From contig JAPOPC010000011.1 in the NCBI GenBank assembly GCA_026713105.1, positions 1 through 46,364 on the forward strand: a DNA stretch of 46,364 bases, written 5' to 3'. Positions within the stretch are counted from its first letter, which is position 1. Every line of letters begins with the position of its first letter. The position numbers were made by a program, and so were the translations under genes. The DNA is from Acidimicrobiaceae bacterium (GTDB lineage Bacteria > Actinomycetota > Acidimicrobiia > Acidimicrobiales > Poriferisodalaceae). Under the pieces are notes generated by a model. The model ran no database searches, had not been told where the DNA came from, and saw only the letters and a program-made list of their open reading frames with translations. This document shows, in pieces, positions 9,103-17,495 of this stretch.

Positions 9103-10242
9103 CTACGGGGACGGCTCGCGCGGCAGTCCCAGCACTCGCTCACCGATGATGTTGCGCTGGATCTCGCTGGTGCCGCCCGCGATGCGCATCCCCGGTGCGT
9201 ACAGGAACGCCTCGGTCTCGGGCGAATCGAGCATGGCTTCAGCACCGCGCAGGCTGGCACCGATCGCGACTTCGTCGTAGCCGAGCTCGCTGTTCACGAG
9301 CTTGGACACCGGGGCCATGCGTGGATCGGCGCCGTGCAGCTCCATGAGCGCAGCGAGGGCGCTGCCACGGGCGAGCAGATCGGCAAGCGACTGCCTCCCG
9401 AGCGGCCCCGTGTCGCCTGCCGCCTCGATCATCTTGGTCAGACGCTTGCGCAGGCTGATGACTCCCGAGGCGCCCGCTCCGCCCCGCTCGTCCTCAAGCA
9501 CCGCCATCGCGACGCCCCAGCCGCCGCCGCGCTCGCCCAGCAGAGCGTCGTCCGGCATCGAGACATCTTCGAAGAAGACCTCGCAGAACTCGCGATCACC
9601 GGTCATCTGGGTGATCGGCCGGACCTCGATGCCGGGCAGCGTCATGTCGAGCAAGAAGAAGCTGATGCCGCGGTGCTTGGGCGCATCGGGCTCCGTGCGA
9701 GCCATCAGAATGCCGTACTCGGCGAATTGCGCATTCGACGACCACACCTTCTGGCCGTTCAGCACAAAGCGGCTGCCGTCGGCAACAGCGGCCGTCCCGA
9801 GTCCGCCGAGGTCAGACCCCGCACCGGGCTCGCTGAACAGCTGGCACCACAGCATCTCCCCGGTCAGGATCGGGCGCAGGAATTGCTCGCGTTGGCGCTG
9901 GGTGCCGGTGCGCAAGATGGCTTCGCCGGCCAGCACGATTCCCTGCAGGTTCAGGTAGGGCGCGACGCCCGCCCGCTCGCACTCCTCCATCCACACGCCG
10001 GTGTGCGCTCGGCTCAGCCCCTGGCCGCCAGAGGAGGTGGGCCAATGCAGCCCGGCCCAGCCGTGGTCGTAGCAGTACCGCTGCCATCGCCGTGCCTGGT
10101 CGTGCAGCGCCGGCACCAAGATGGCTCCGTAGGCGGGGCAGGCTTCGCCGGCTTCGACGGCCTCGCCCAGGAACTGCACGGCCTCAGCACGGAATGCGTC
10201 GAGTTCGTTACCGGTGGCTTGGGCCTCAAGTGTCGTGCTCAT
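9103..10242 (-). CDS. Acyl-CoA dehydrogenase family protein
   Basis: A 379-residue flavoprotein, normal length for acyl-CoA dehydrogenases, which introduce an alpha-beta double bond into acyl-CoAs. CQLFSEPGAGSDLGG, near residue 135, is the flavin-binding signature; FVLNGQKVWSSNAQFAEYG follows, and GGTSEIQRNIIGERVLGLP ends the protein as expected. The position of the catalytic glutamate is not obvious to me, so chain specificity is open. ATG at 10242 begins the recognisable protein; a longer open frame to 10443 lies antisense to the peptidase gene. As the first gene of the minus-strand operon it is divergent from the M20 peptidase at 10322. Confidence 0.88.
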   Translation of the reverse strand: MSTTLEAQATGNELDAFRAEAVQFLGEAVEAGEACPAYGAILVPALHDQARRWQRYCYDHGWAGLHWPTSSGGQGLSRAHTGVWMEECERAGVAPYLNLQGIVLAGEAILRTGTQRQREQFLRPILTGEMLWCQLFSEPGAGSDLGGLGTAAVADGSRFVLNGQKVWSSNAQFAEYGILMARTEPDAPKHRGISFFLLDMTLPGIEVRPITQMTGDREFCEVFFEDVSMPDDALLGERGGGWGVAMAVLEDERGGAGASGVISLRKRLTKMIEAAGDTGPLGRQSLADLLARGSALAALMELHGADPRMAPVSKLVNSELGYDEVAIGASLRGAEAMLDSPETEAFLYAPGMRIAGGTSEIQRNIIGERVLGLPREPSP

Positions 10243-10308
10243 CGGCTTCGCAGTGTCCCTTGCTGTGTTCGCTGCCCTCACGGTAGCCGTGGGGTGACGC
10301 GCCAGCCC

Positions 10309-10321
10309 TAGCATCGCTGCC
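10309..10321 (+). promoter_or_regulatory. -10-like TAGCAT for a leaderless start
   Basis: TAGCAT at 10309-10314 is followed by CGCTGCC and then the ATG at 10322; there is no Shine-Dalgarno sequence. The layout copies that before 2262 and 14363, including the GCTGCC or GCCGCC spacer. It lies in the short divergent interval with the acyl-CoA dehydrogenase gene. Confidence 0.5.
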
Positions 10322-11686
10322 ATGGCCGACCTTGACCACACCAATCCAGCGCTGACCAACGAGACCATCGAGCTCTTGCAGCAGATGATCCGCAATGCCT
10401 GCGTCAATGACGGCACGGTCGATTCGGGTGAAGAGGTGCGCAACAGCGACCTGCTCGAGACCTATCTCGAAGGCCCCGACGTGGACCTGCAGAGCTTCGA
10501 GTCTGAACCGGGCCGCCGATCCCTCGTGGCACGCATCTCGGGCACCGATCCCGCGGCGCCGAAGCTGTGCCTGATGGGTCACACCGACGTGGTGCCGGTC
10601 AACGCAGACGGCTGGAGCCGCGATCCCTTCGGCGGCGAACTCGTCGAAGGCGAGGTGTGGGGCCGCGGCGCGGTCGACATGCTCAACCTCACGTCTTCCA
10701 TGGCTGTGGCATTCCGCCACATCGCTCGCAGCGGCTACCGCCCTCAGGGCGATGTCATCTATTTCGGAGTGGCCGACGAGGAAGCCGGTGGCACCTATGG
10801 CGCCAAATGGATGGCGGAGCACCATTGGGACGCCATCGAGTGCGACTATGTCCTCACCGAGTTCGGCGGGATGCCGAACCACACGCCACAGGGCACCAAG
10901 ATCACGCTCGCAGCGGGCGAGAAAGGCATCGGCTGGCGCAGACTCACCGTGCGGGGGACACCCGGTCATGGCTCCATGCCGTTCGGCACCGACAATGCCC
11001 TCATCAAGGCGGCCGAGATCGTCCGGCGGATCGCTGAATACCGGCCGGCCCCCCAGCTCACCGAGATGTGGCAGCACCACGTCTCGACGCTGCGCGTCGA
11101 CGACGAGACCCGCGAAGCGCTGCTCGACCCGGCCCAGGTTTACGACGCCGTCGCCGGCATCGATTCACCGGGCCTGGCGCGCCACCTGCATGCGTGCAGC
11201 CACACCACGTTCAGTCCCAACGTCGTCGGCGGGGGCAACAAGACGAACATCATCCCCGACAAGGTGGAGATCGAAGTCGACATCCGCACGGCGCCCGGTG
11301 ACCCCACCGAGGTCAACGAGCACCTGCGGGCTGCACTCGGCGAACTCTTCGACGAGGTCGAGATCGAGCATCTTCACGACGATCCGGCCAGCTTCTCGCC
11401 GACGAACACGCCGATGTGGCAGTTGCTGAGCGACCTCGTGGCCAAGGCGCATCCGGGTGCACCTGTGATCCCGCAGCTCATCGTGGGCGCGACCGATGCT
11501 CGGTTTTTCCGGCTGAAGGGCTCCGTGGCCTACGGGGCAGGTCTGTTCAGCGACCGGGTCAACTCCAACGACTTCATGCTGCGATTCCACGGCAACGACG
11601 AGCGCGTCGATACCGAATCGCTGGCACTCACGACGCAACTGTGGATTGACGTCATCGAGAATCTGGGCGATATCGCCGCGAGCTGA
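10322..11686 (+). CDS. M20 family metallopeptidase (ArgE/DapE/ACY1-like)
   Basis: A 454-residue zinc-dependent amidohydrolase of the M20 family, which removes acyl or peptide groups from amino acid derivatives. Metal-site residues visible are H87 and D89 in MGHTDVVP, D119 in GRGAVDM, and E153 (general base) with E154 in VADEEAGG; the C-terminal metal histidine is in RFHGNDERVD. The lid domain begins near GWRRLTVRGTPGHGSMPFG. It is a little longer than many members but intact. The ATG has a leaderless-type promoter directly upstream. Substrate is unknown; other N-acyl hydrolases are encoded nearby at 2262 and 12612. It converges with the lipoprotein gene. Confidence 0.9.
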   Translation: MADLDHTNPALTNETIELLQQMIRNACVNDGTVDSGEEVRNSDLLETYLEGPDVDLQSFESEPGRRSLVARISGTDPAAPKLCLMGHTDVVPVNADGWSRDPFGGELVEGEVWGRGAVDMLNLTSSMAVAFRHIARSGYRPQGDVIYFGVADEEAGGTYGAKWMAEHHWDAIECDYVLTEFGGMPNHTPQGTKITLAAGEKGIGWRRLTVRGTPGHGSMPFGTDNALIKAAEIVRRIAEYRPAPQLTEMWQHHVSTLRVDDETREALLDPAQVYDAVAGIDSPGLARHLHACSHTTFSPNVVGGGNKTNIIPDKVEIEVDIRTAPGDPTEVNEHLRAALGELFDEVEIEHLHDDPASFSPTNTPMWQLLSDLVAKAHPGAPVIPQLIVGATDARFFRLKGSVAYGAGLFSDRVNSNDFMLRFHGNDERVDTESLALTTQLWIDVIENLGDIAAS

Positions 11687-11735
11687 CGCGAAGCCCCGCC
11701 GGGCTGCGCATGTCCCGCCGGCCCAAGGTGCTCAG

Positions 11736-11753
11736 GGCTGAGAATGCTCAGCC
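11736..11753. terminator. Hairpin between convergent genes
   Basis: GGCTGAG at 11736-11742 and CTCAGCC at 11747-11753 pair perfectly around the tetraloop AATG. A second hairpin, AGCCC at 11692-11696 with GGGCT at 11701-11705, precedes it. No T-run follows, so a role as intrinsic terminator for the M20 gene is only probable. The stem covers the stop codon of the convergent lipoprotein gene. Confidence 0.35.
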
Positions 11754-12461
11754 GGTGCAGGCCACCCGTGACTCGATGTGGGGGAGGCGTCCGGCACGCA
11801 GCGAGATCACCGCACCGGCTTCGTCGACTTCCCACACGACACGCTTGTCGACATCGGGAGCGTCGACCGGCACGTACTGGATCGCCGAGAGTCCGGGCCC
11901 GTCTTCGATCCTGTCGCCGAAGGCTTCGATGATCTCGCTTCTCGTGGAGCCGATGCCGTAGCCGGAGATCGTCGTGATCGGACCGGAATCGATGTCGACT
12001 CGCACGATCTCCGCATTGACGGCCAGGAACCGGACGCCCGCTGGACCGTTCTGGACCGTGAAGTACCGGCAAGCGTCAGTGCCACCGGGAACGGCGATCA
12101 TCAGCGCGCCGGCGGCCGTGCGGGCGTCTTCGAGCGAGTGCCCGATCTGCACCGGCCCCAGACCCGCGGTCGACAGCTTCGATTCGAGGGTCACGTTGGC
12201 ACCCGAGGGATCGTCCTCGGCCATGGTGTCGGCGGCGGTGGTCGGCGGAGCAGCCGTGACGACCGTGCCTGTGCCGGTCTCCGATGCCGTGTCCGACATC
12301 ATCTCGCCGTCGGCGGCCGTCGTTGTGGTCGCGTCGGTCTCGTCGTCGCTCAGCAGACCGCAAGCGCTGACCAGCATCGCGGCGGCCAGCGCTGCGGCAA
12401 GGGCACGCCATCGTGCGGAGTTGCCTCGCGTCAGGCTGCGGGGGGAGTCGAGTTGGTGCAC
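11748..12461 (-). CDS. Secreted lipoprotein of unknown function
   Basis: A 237-residue predicted lipoprotein. A basic N-terminus and hydrophobic stretch end in the lipobox LVSAC, making Cys34 the lipidated residue after signal peptidase II cleavage. A Thr/Asp/Glu-rich low-complexity linker (about residues 38-85) follows, then a folded domain with ACRYFTVQNGPAGVRFLAV and GIGSTRSEIIEAFG, the latter reminiscent of short repeats in other actinobacterial lipoproteins. I do not recognise a named family. GTG at 12461 is chosen because GGAAGGG lies eight bases upstream; an ATG at about 12506 would add 15 residues. It converges with the M20 peptidase and diverges from the deacylase. Confidence 0.75.
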   Translation of the reverse strand: MHQLDSPRSLTRGNSARWRALAAALAAAMLVSACGLLSDDETDATTTTAADGEMMSDTASETGTGTVVTAAPPTTAADTMAEDDPSGANVTLESKLSTAGLGPVQIGHSLEDARTAAGALMIAVPGGTDACRYFTVQNGPAGVRFLAVNAEIVRVDIDSGPITTISGYGIGSTRSEIIEAFGDRIEDGPGLSAIQYVPVDAPDVDKRVVWEVDEAGAVISLRAGRLPHIESRVACTG

Positions 12462-12611
12462 GGCAGTCGCCCTTCCAGTAACACCCCTCAGGGGAGTCGG
12501 CATCCAATCGAGAGTACCGAAGCCAGCACCGGGGCGCGGCAACACCGGCAGGTAGCCCTGCTGCGGGCGTAAGCTCGGCGGTCGAGACCGGTACGAGCAG
12601 GGGAGCGCGCG

Positions 12612-14330
12612 ATGTCCCACGACACAGTCATTCGAGGCGGCTTGGTGGTCGACGGGACCGGCGGCGACGCCAGGGCCGCCGATGTCGCCATCGACGGCGA
12701 ACGGATCACCGCCGTCGGCGAGGTCGAGGCGTCCGGGCGCACCGAGATCGATGCAGCCGGCAAGGTCGTCACGCCCGGTTTCGTCGACATCCACACTCAC
12801 CTCGACGCTCAGCTTGCGTGGGACCCCATCGGTTCGAGCTCGTGCTGGCACGGCGTTACCTCGGTGGTCATGGGCAACTGCGGGGTCACGTTCGCTCCCG
12901 TGAAGACCGAGGACATCGAATACATCGCCGAGGTCATGGAGTCGGTCGAGGACATCCCGAAGCAATCGATGATGCAGGGCCTGCCATGGGACTGGCGCTC
13001 ATACGGCGAGTATCTGGCCTTCCTGGACGGCATGCCCAAGGGCATCAACGTCGGCGGCATGGTCGGCCATGTCGCCGTCCGCTGGCACACGATGGGCCCC
13101 GACAGCCTCGACGAGCGACCTGCGTCGGACTCGCAGGTCGCAGCAATGTGCGAGCTGGTAGACGAGGCGATGGGTTCCGGTGCACTGGGATTCTCGACGT
13201 CGCGCACGCTGCTGCACCGCACGCCCGACGGTCGTCCGATCCCGGGCACGTTCGCTGACGACAACGAGCTGTACGCGTTCGGCGACGTCTTGGGCCGCCA
13301 CGGCCGGGGCGTGTTCGAATCGGCACCCCGCTTCGAAGCAGCCGGACCCGATTTTGCGGGAGGCCGCCACGAGATCGAAGTGCTCGGCGAGATCACGCGG
13401 CGCAGCGGCCAGCCCAGCACGTTCGGCCTGGTGTACTCGGCCCGCAAGCCTGAGATGAGCGACCTCGTGCTCGGTTACGTCTCCGAGCAGAACGCAGCCG
13501 GCGCGCAACTTCGGCCCCAGACCACCTGCCGGGCCATCGGTGTCGTGTTGGGCATCCAGCACCGCACGCCGTGGGATCGAGCGGGCGAGACGTGGCGCTC
13601 GCTGCGCGGTCTCGACGTCGCCGGGCGCCTCGAGGCGATCCGCGATCCGGCAATTCGCGCGGCGCTCGTGGCCGAGGCCAACTCGTCAGACAGCAATTCG
13701 ACCGGCATGGCGAACTCGCTCGTCGACCTGAGCCGGCTGTATCTGCTTGACGCCGTCAACCCGAACTACCGGATCGGACCCGAGGGCACCCTCGAAGCAC
13801 AGGCCGAGGCTGCTGGGGTTTCCCCGGTGGAGCTGTTCTTGGACGCGACCGATCGCTCCGACGGAACGGTGATGCTCAGCCTGCCGGTGCTGAATCAGGA
13901 CTTTGATGCGATCGAGCGGATGCTGAGCCATGAGTCCATCGTCATGGGACTCGCTGACGCGGGGGCCCACGTCGGGCAGATCATGGACTCCAGCCAGCCC
14001 ACGTTCTTCCTGAGCCACTGGGTGCGCGACAACGGGTTCTTCTCACTGCCCGAAGGCGTTCGCCGGATCACCTCGGACACTGCCGACCTGTTCGGGTTGG
14101 TCGACCGGGGGCGCCTTGAAGCCGGCCGGTTCGCCGATGTCAACATCATTGACGTCGATCGCCTCTCGCTGTCGGGTCCTGAGTACGTGTACGACTTCCC
14201 GGGCGGCGCGGGCCGCTACATCCAGCGCGGTGCCGGATATGAGGCAACGCTGGTGAACGGGCAGGTGTTCATGCGTGACGGCGAGCACACAGGCGCCCTG
14301 GCTGGACGGACGCTCCGCTCCACCGACTGA
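12612..14330 (+). CDS. N-acyl-D-amino-acid deacylase family amidohydrolase
   Basis: A 572-residue metal-dependent amidohydrolase. The N-terminus (VIRGGLVVDGTGG, then GKVVTPGFVDIHTHLDAQ) is the standard entry to the TIM barrel, with metal ligands H61 and H63. GNCGVTFAPV and ADAGAHVGQIMD match the D-aminoacylase subgroup, which cleaves N-acyl groups from D-amino acids; related proteins act on other amides, so the substrate is not certain. GGGGAG just upstream of the ATG supports the start. The cyclophilin gene follows after 32 bases but has its own leaderless-type promoter. Confidence 0.85.
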   Translation: MSHDTVIRGGLVVDGTGGDARAADVAIDGERITAVGEVEASGRTEIDAAGKVVTPGFVDIHTHLDAQLAWDPIGSSSCWHGVTSVVMGNCGVTFAPVKTEDIEYIAEVMESVEDIPKQSMMQGLPWDWRSYGEYLAFLDGMPKGINVGGMVGHVAVRWHTMGPDSLDERPASDSQVAAMCELVDEAMGSGALGFSTSRTLLHRTPDGRPIPGTFADDNELYAFGDVLGRHGRGVFESAPRFEAAGPDFAGGRHEIEVLGEITRRSGQPSTFGLVYSARKPEMSDLVLGYVSEQNAAGAQLRPQTTCRAIGVVLGIQHRTPWDRAGETWRSLRGLDVAGRLEAIRDPAIRAALVAEANSSDSNSTGMANSLVDLSRLYLLDAVNPNYRIGPEGTLEAQAEAAGVSPVELFLDATDRSDGTVMLSLPVLNQDFDAIERMLSHESIVMGLADAGAHVGQIMDSSQPTFFLSHWVRDNGFFSLPEGVRRITSDTADLFGLVDRGRLEAGRFADVNIIDVDRLSLSGPEYVYDFPGGAGRYIQRGAGYEATLVNGQVFMRDGEHTGALAGRTLRSTD

Positions 14331-14347
14331 GCCCTAGAACTCACGGG

Positions 14348-14362
14348 TAGCGTCGCTGCCTT
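14348..14362 (+). promoter_or_regulatory. -10-like TAGCGT for a leaderless start
   Basis: TAGCGT at 14348-14353, followed by CGCTGCCTT and the ATG at 14363. The nine-base gap and absence of a ribosome binding site fit leaderless transcription, as before 2262 and 10322. Confidence 0.5.
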
Positions 14363-14839
14363 ATGGCTTCTGCACCCGCAATGAACATCAATACCGATGC
14401 GATCTGGCGTGTCACCCTCGACACATCCAAAGGCCGCATCGTCATGGACCTCGACCCCCAGCTTGCGCCGGTGACGGTGAACAATTTCGTCAACCTCGCG
14501 CAGGATGGCTATTACACCGGGCTGATCTTCCACCGCGTCGTGCCCGACTTCGTGATTCAGGGCGGCTGCCCCGAGGGATCAGGGCGTGGAGGCCCGGGAT
14601 ACCGGTTCGCCGACGAGCCCGTCAAGGGCGACTACACGCTGGGAGCGGTGGCCATGGCCAACGCGGGGCCGGATACCAACGGCAGCCAATTCTTCATCTG
14701 CATCGACGACTGCCGTGCCAAGCTGCAGCCCGCCTACAACCTGTTCGGCTATGTGACCGAGGGAATGGATGTGGCGCTCGACATCGCCGTGGGCGACACC
14801 ATGGACACGGTGACCGTGGAAGAGCTGGCCCGGTCCTGA
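14363..14839 (+). CDS. Peptidyl-prolyl cis-trans isomerase, cyclophilin type
   Basis: A 158-residue single-domain cyclophilin, which isomerises Xaa-Pro bonds during protein folding. FHRVVPDFVIQGG at residues 56-68 supplies the catalytic Arg58 and neighbouring hydrophobic pocket; MANAGPDTNGSQFFI at 98-112 is the second active-site strand. There is no signal peptide or membrane anchor, so it is cytoplasmic. The length is that of minimal bacterial cyclophilins. The ATG is preceded by TAGCGT nine bases upstream. Confidence 0.92.
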   Translation: MASAPAMNINTDAIWRVTLDTSKGRIVMDLDPQLAPVTVNNFVNLAQDGYYTGLIFHRVVPDFVIQGGCPEGSGRGGPGYRFADEPVKGDYTLGAVAMANAGPDTNGSQFFICIDDCRAKLQPAYNLFGYVTEGMDVALDIAVGDTMDTVTVEELARS

Positions 14840-14840
14840 C

Positions 14841-14846
14841 TAGCGT
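14841..14846 (+). promoter_or_regulatory. -10-like TAGCGT upstream of the second enoyl-CoA hydratase
   Basis: TAGCGT directly after the cyclophilin stop. The next gene starts at 14925 with a strong ribosome binding site, so a leader of about 70 nt would be made; this one is not a leaderless arrangement. Confidence 0.35.
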
Positions 14847-14924
14847 GACCGCAGCGGCGTCCGCAGCGATGAGGCTGGGCGCATGGGCGAGCGCGATGCA
14901 TCGCCATTAACGAGGAGGAGCCAG

Positions 14925-15755
14925 ATGAGCGGCAGCGAGACAAATGACCCTGATTCCAATGACACAGTGCTGTACGAGGTTGACGACGGCGTGGCGGTCG
15001 TCACGCTGAACCGTCCCGAGCGGCTGAACGCCTGGACCGGTGAGCTGGGGACCGGCTACTTCGACGCTCTCGACCGGGCTGCAGCCGACCCCGACGTCCG
15101 AGCCGTCGTGGTGACCGGCGCTGGCCGGGGCTTCTGCGCCGGCGCCGACATGGACAACTTGCAGGGCATTTCCAGTGGCGGCGGGGAGAGTGGCGGAGAT
15201 GCGCCACGGCTGCGCAACGAGCGTCATGACTATGCCCTGACTATTCCCAAGCCGGTCGTGGCTGCGATCAATGGAGCATGCGCCGGGCTGGGCTTCGTCC
15301 ACGCCATGATGTGCGATGTCCGGTTCGCTGCCGAGGGAGCCAAGTTCACCAGTGCGTTCGCCCGTCGAGGCCTCATCGCCGAGCACGGCGTGGCATGGAT
15401 GCTGCCCCGGGTCGTCGGTCCGTCCCATGCGTTGGACATCCTCATGTCCGGCCGGGTTTTCCTTGCGGAGGAGGCCAAGGAGATGGGCGTCGTCAGCAAG
15501 GTGGTGCCGCGCGACGAGCTGCTCGCCGCTGCGGTCAGCTACGCCCGCGATCTCGGCCGCTACAGCGCGCCGTGGTCGATGGCGCAAATCAAGCGGCAGG
15601 TATGGGGCCAGCTCGATCAAGCCCGCAGCGACGCTCTTGAAGAGTCGAACGCCCTCATGCGCGAGTCGCTGCGGCGCACCGACTTCAAGGAGGGCGTGCA
15701 GAGCTTCGTCGAACAGCGCGATCCCAACTTCGAGCCGGTCGTCGCCGACGGCTAG
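14925..15755 (+). CDS. Enoyl-CoA hydratase/isomerase family protein
   Basis: A 276-residue crotonase-family enzyme. GRGFCAGADMDN provides the first oxyanion-hole element and NGACAGLGFVHAMMCDVRFA the second; GLIAEHGVAWMLPRVVG contains a conserved acidic residue often used in catalysis. VVTLNRPERLNAW opens the domain. It acts on acyl-CoA thioesters in the cytoplasm; substrate unknown. ATG 14925 is chosen because GAGGAGGAG stands seven to eight bases upstream, while an earlier ATG at 14883 would add a 14-residue tail without homology. It is not close in sequence to the enzyme at 391 outside the family motifs. Confidence 0.88.
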   Translation: MSGSETNDPDSNDTVLYEVDDGVAVVTLNRPERLNAWTGELGTGYFDALDRAAADPDVRAVVVTGAGRGFCAGADMDNLQGISSGGGESGGDAPRLRNERHDYALTIPKPVVAAINGACAGLGFVHAMMCDVRFAAEGAKFTSAFARRGLIAEHGVAWMLPRVVGPSHALDILMSGRVFLAEEAKEMGVVSKVVPRDELLAAAVSYARDLGRYSAPWSMAQIKRQVWGQLDQARSDALEESNALMRESLRRTDFKEGVQSFVEQRDPNFEPVVADG

Positions 15756-15836
15756 CCAACCGCACCAGCACCGTCAGCGCCAGCCCGGCGTTGCAACACC
15801 GCGATGCCGGCCGGCCACGGGTGACGTGAGCGGGCG

Positions 15837-17495
15837 ATGAACGACACGCTTGTCGCGTTCGCGGTCCTGGCTTGGCTGGCGTATCTGGCCAGCCGACTGC
15901 TGGCTCGCCACCACCTGCCCGAGCTGGTTGCGTTCCTCATCGTCGGTGCCTTGCTGGGCCCGTCGGGGCCGCCGGTCATCAACCTGATCGACGGGCCCTC
16001 GTTGATCGCACTGCGTCCGGTTACCGAGGTGGCGCTGGCGGTGCTCATGTTCGTGATCGGCGAGCGCGTCTCGGCTCGGGCGTTGCGGGCGGCGCGGTGG
16101 ACATTGACCACCGGTGTCGTCCAATTCGCCTTGAGCGCAATAGCGGTCTTCTGGGTGACGAGCAGGCTCGGAGCAGATCGTCCGGTGGCCCTGGTCCTCG
16201 GGGCGCTCGCTGGCGCAGGTGCGCCGATGACGATCGCGCACATCGTGAGCTCGGTGCGCGCCCGCGGCAGCTACCCCACTGGGATCGTCGGGACGCACGC
16301 AGTATCAGACGCACTGGCCACGACCACGTTTGCAGCAGTTCTCCCCATCGCGTTGCTGCTGTCTGACGAAGCCGCCGACATCGGCAGTGCCCTGCTCGAC
16401 TTCGTGCAGCTCGGCATCGGCGGTGCGGTGCTGGGCCTTCTCGGGGGCTGGTTCATCTCGCGGCTCGGCTTTCAGATCGAGACCTCGGGCGAGCTTTTGC
16501 TGTTTGTGCTCGTTCACATCGTGATCGGCTGGACTATCTCTGGCTGGCTGGACATCTCGCTGCCGCTGGCTGCGCTGGTGGCCGGAGCTACGGCGGCGAC
16601 GGTGTCGCCGCAGGCGTTCTCGGTGAGGCTGTTCCGGACGATCAAGACCATCGAACAGCCGTTGTACCTGCTGTTCTTCGCGCTGGCCGGAGCCTCGATC
16701 CACCTCTCCGACGTGCCCAAGGTGGGTTTGGTGGGTGTCGCGTACATCGTCGTGCGCGTCGCAGCCAAGATTGTCGGCGGCCTCGGCGGCGGCCTGGTGG
16801 GGGGCCTGGGCTGGCGGCGGTCGCTGAGACTGGGCGTCAACCTGACACCGCAGGCCGGCGTTGCTGTGGGCCTGGCGGTCATCGCGTCAGAGCGGCTCGG
16901 CGACCCGGGCGCAGAGGCAGCCACGGTGGTGCTGGGCGCCGTGGTGCTGTTCGAACTGGTCGGGCCGCTGCTCGTTGCGCGGGACCTGCGCGGCTGGTCG
17001 TCTGCCGAAGACGAGAACGGTGACGTCCCTGAAGAGTTCGAGTTGCCCCACCGTGTGCTCGTCGCGGCACCCGTCCCGGTGGAGCTGCCCGAATGGCTGG
17101 TCGATCAAGCGGCACGATGGCGGTCATCGCTGGTCGTGCTGATGCCAGGGGAGCGCGACGAGCCGCATGCCACGAAGATCGGCGAGCTCTGTGGCAGCCG
17201 CGATGTCGACTTCGAATTCCGCTCGCTGCGCAACGAGAGCTTCACCGGTGCAGTGGTGCGCTCGCGCAGCCAGCATCATGCGGACCTTGTGGTGCTGTTC
17301 GCACCGCGGCCGCCGACCGGCGCGTCGCGCCTCGTGCTGTTGCCTTCAGAGCGGATCGCGCGTCAGCTTCCCGTGCCGGTGCTGACGTTTCCGCTGAATC
17401 AACCCGAATCCGATGCAGAATCGCCCGATCCTGATGCTGGGCGTGGGCAGCGGCCCCGACGCCTGCCCTGGCAGAGTCCGGGACGGAGCGAGTGA
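15837..17495 (+). CDS. Cation/proton antiporter (CPA2, KefB-like)
   Basis: A 552-residue membrane protein with about 12 hydrophobic segments up to residue 385. LPELVAFLIVGALLGPSG near residue 25 and the later TPQAGVAVGLAVIASERLG segment are typical of the sodium/hydrogen exchanger (CPA2) family. After the membrane part, residues 400-525 form a soluble region, beginning HRVLVAAPVPVE and including HHADLVVLFAP, that looks like a diverged universal-stress-protein-type nucleotide-binding fold; this last call is tentative. The ion is unknown (Na+ or K+). The stop overlaps the start of the next gene in GTGA. Confidence 0.85.
   Translation: MNDTLVAFAVLAWLAYLASRLLARHHLPELVAFLIVGALLGPSGPPVINLIDGPSLIALRPVTEVALAVLMFVIGERVSARALRAARWTLTTGVVQFALSAIAVFWVTSRLGADRPVALVLGALAGAGAPMTIAHIVSSVRARGSYPTGIVGTHAVSDALATTTFAAVLPIALLLSDEAADIGSALLDFVQLGIGGAVLGLLGGWFISRLGFQIETSGELLLFVLVHIVIGWTISGWLDISLPLAALVAGATAATVSPQAFSVRLFRTIKTIEQPLYLLFFALAGASIHLSDVPKVGLVGVAYIVVRVAAKIVGGLGGGLVGGLGWRRSLRLGVNLTPQAGVAVGLAVIASERLGDPGAEAATVVLGAVVLFELVGPLLVARDLRGWSSAEDENGDVPEEFELPHRVLVAAPVPVELPEWLVDQAARWRSSLVVLMPGERDEPHATKIGELCGSRDVDFEFRSLRNESFTGAVVRSRSQHHADLVVLFAPRPPTGASRLVLLPSERIARQLPVPVLTFPLNQPESDAESPDPDAGRGQRPRRLPWQSPGRSE

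Noticed and set aside
8267..9280. Plus-strand open frame of about 337 codons
   Set aside because: It is a shadow across the P450 and acyl-CoA dehydrogenase genes and crosses their boundary.
10243..10443. N-terminal extension of the acyl-CoA dehydrogenase frame
   Set aside because: The extra 67 residues lie antisense to the M20 gene and its promoter and do not match the family.
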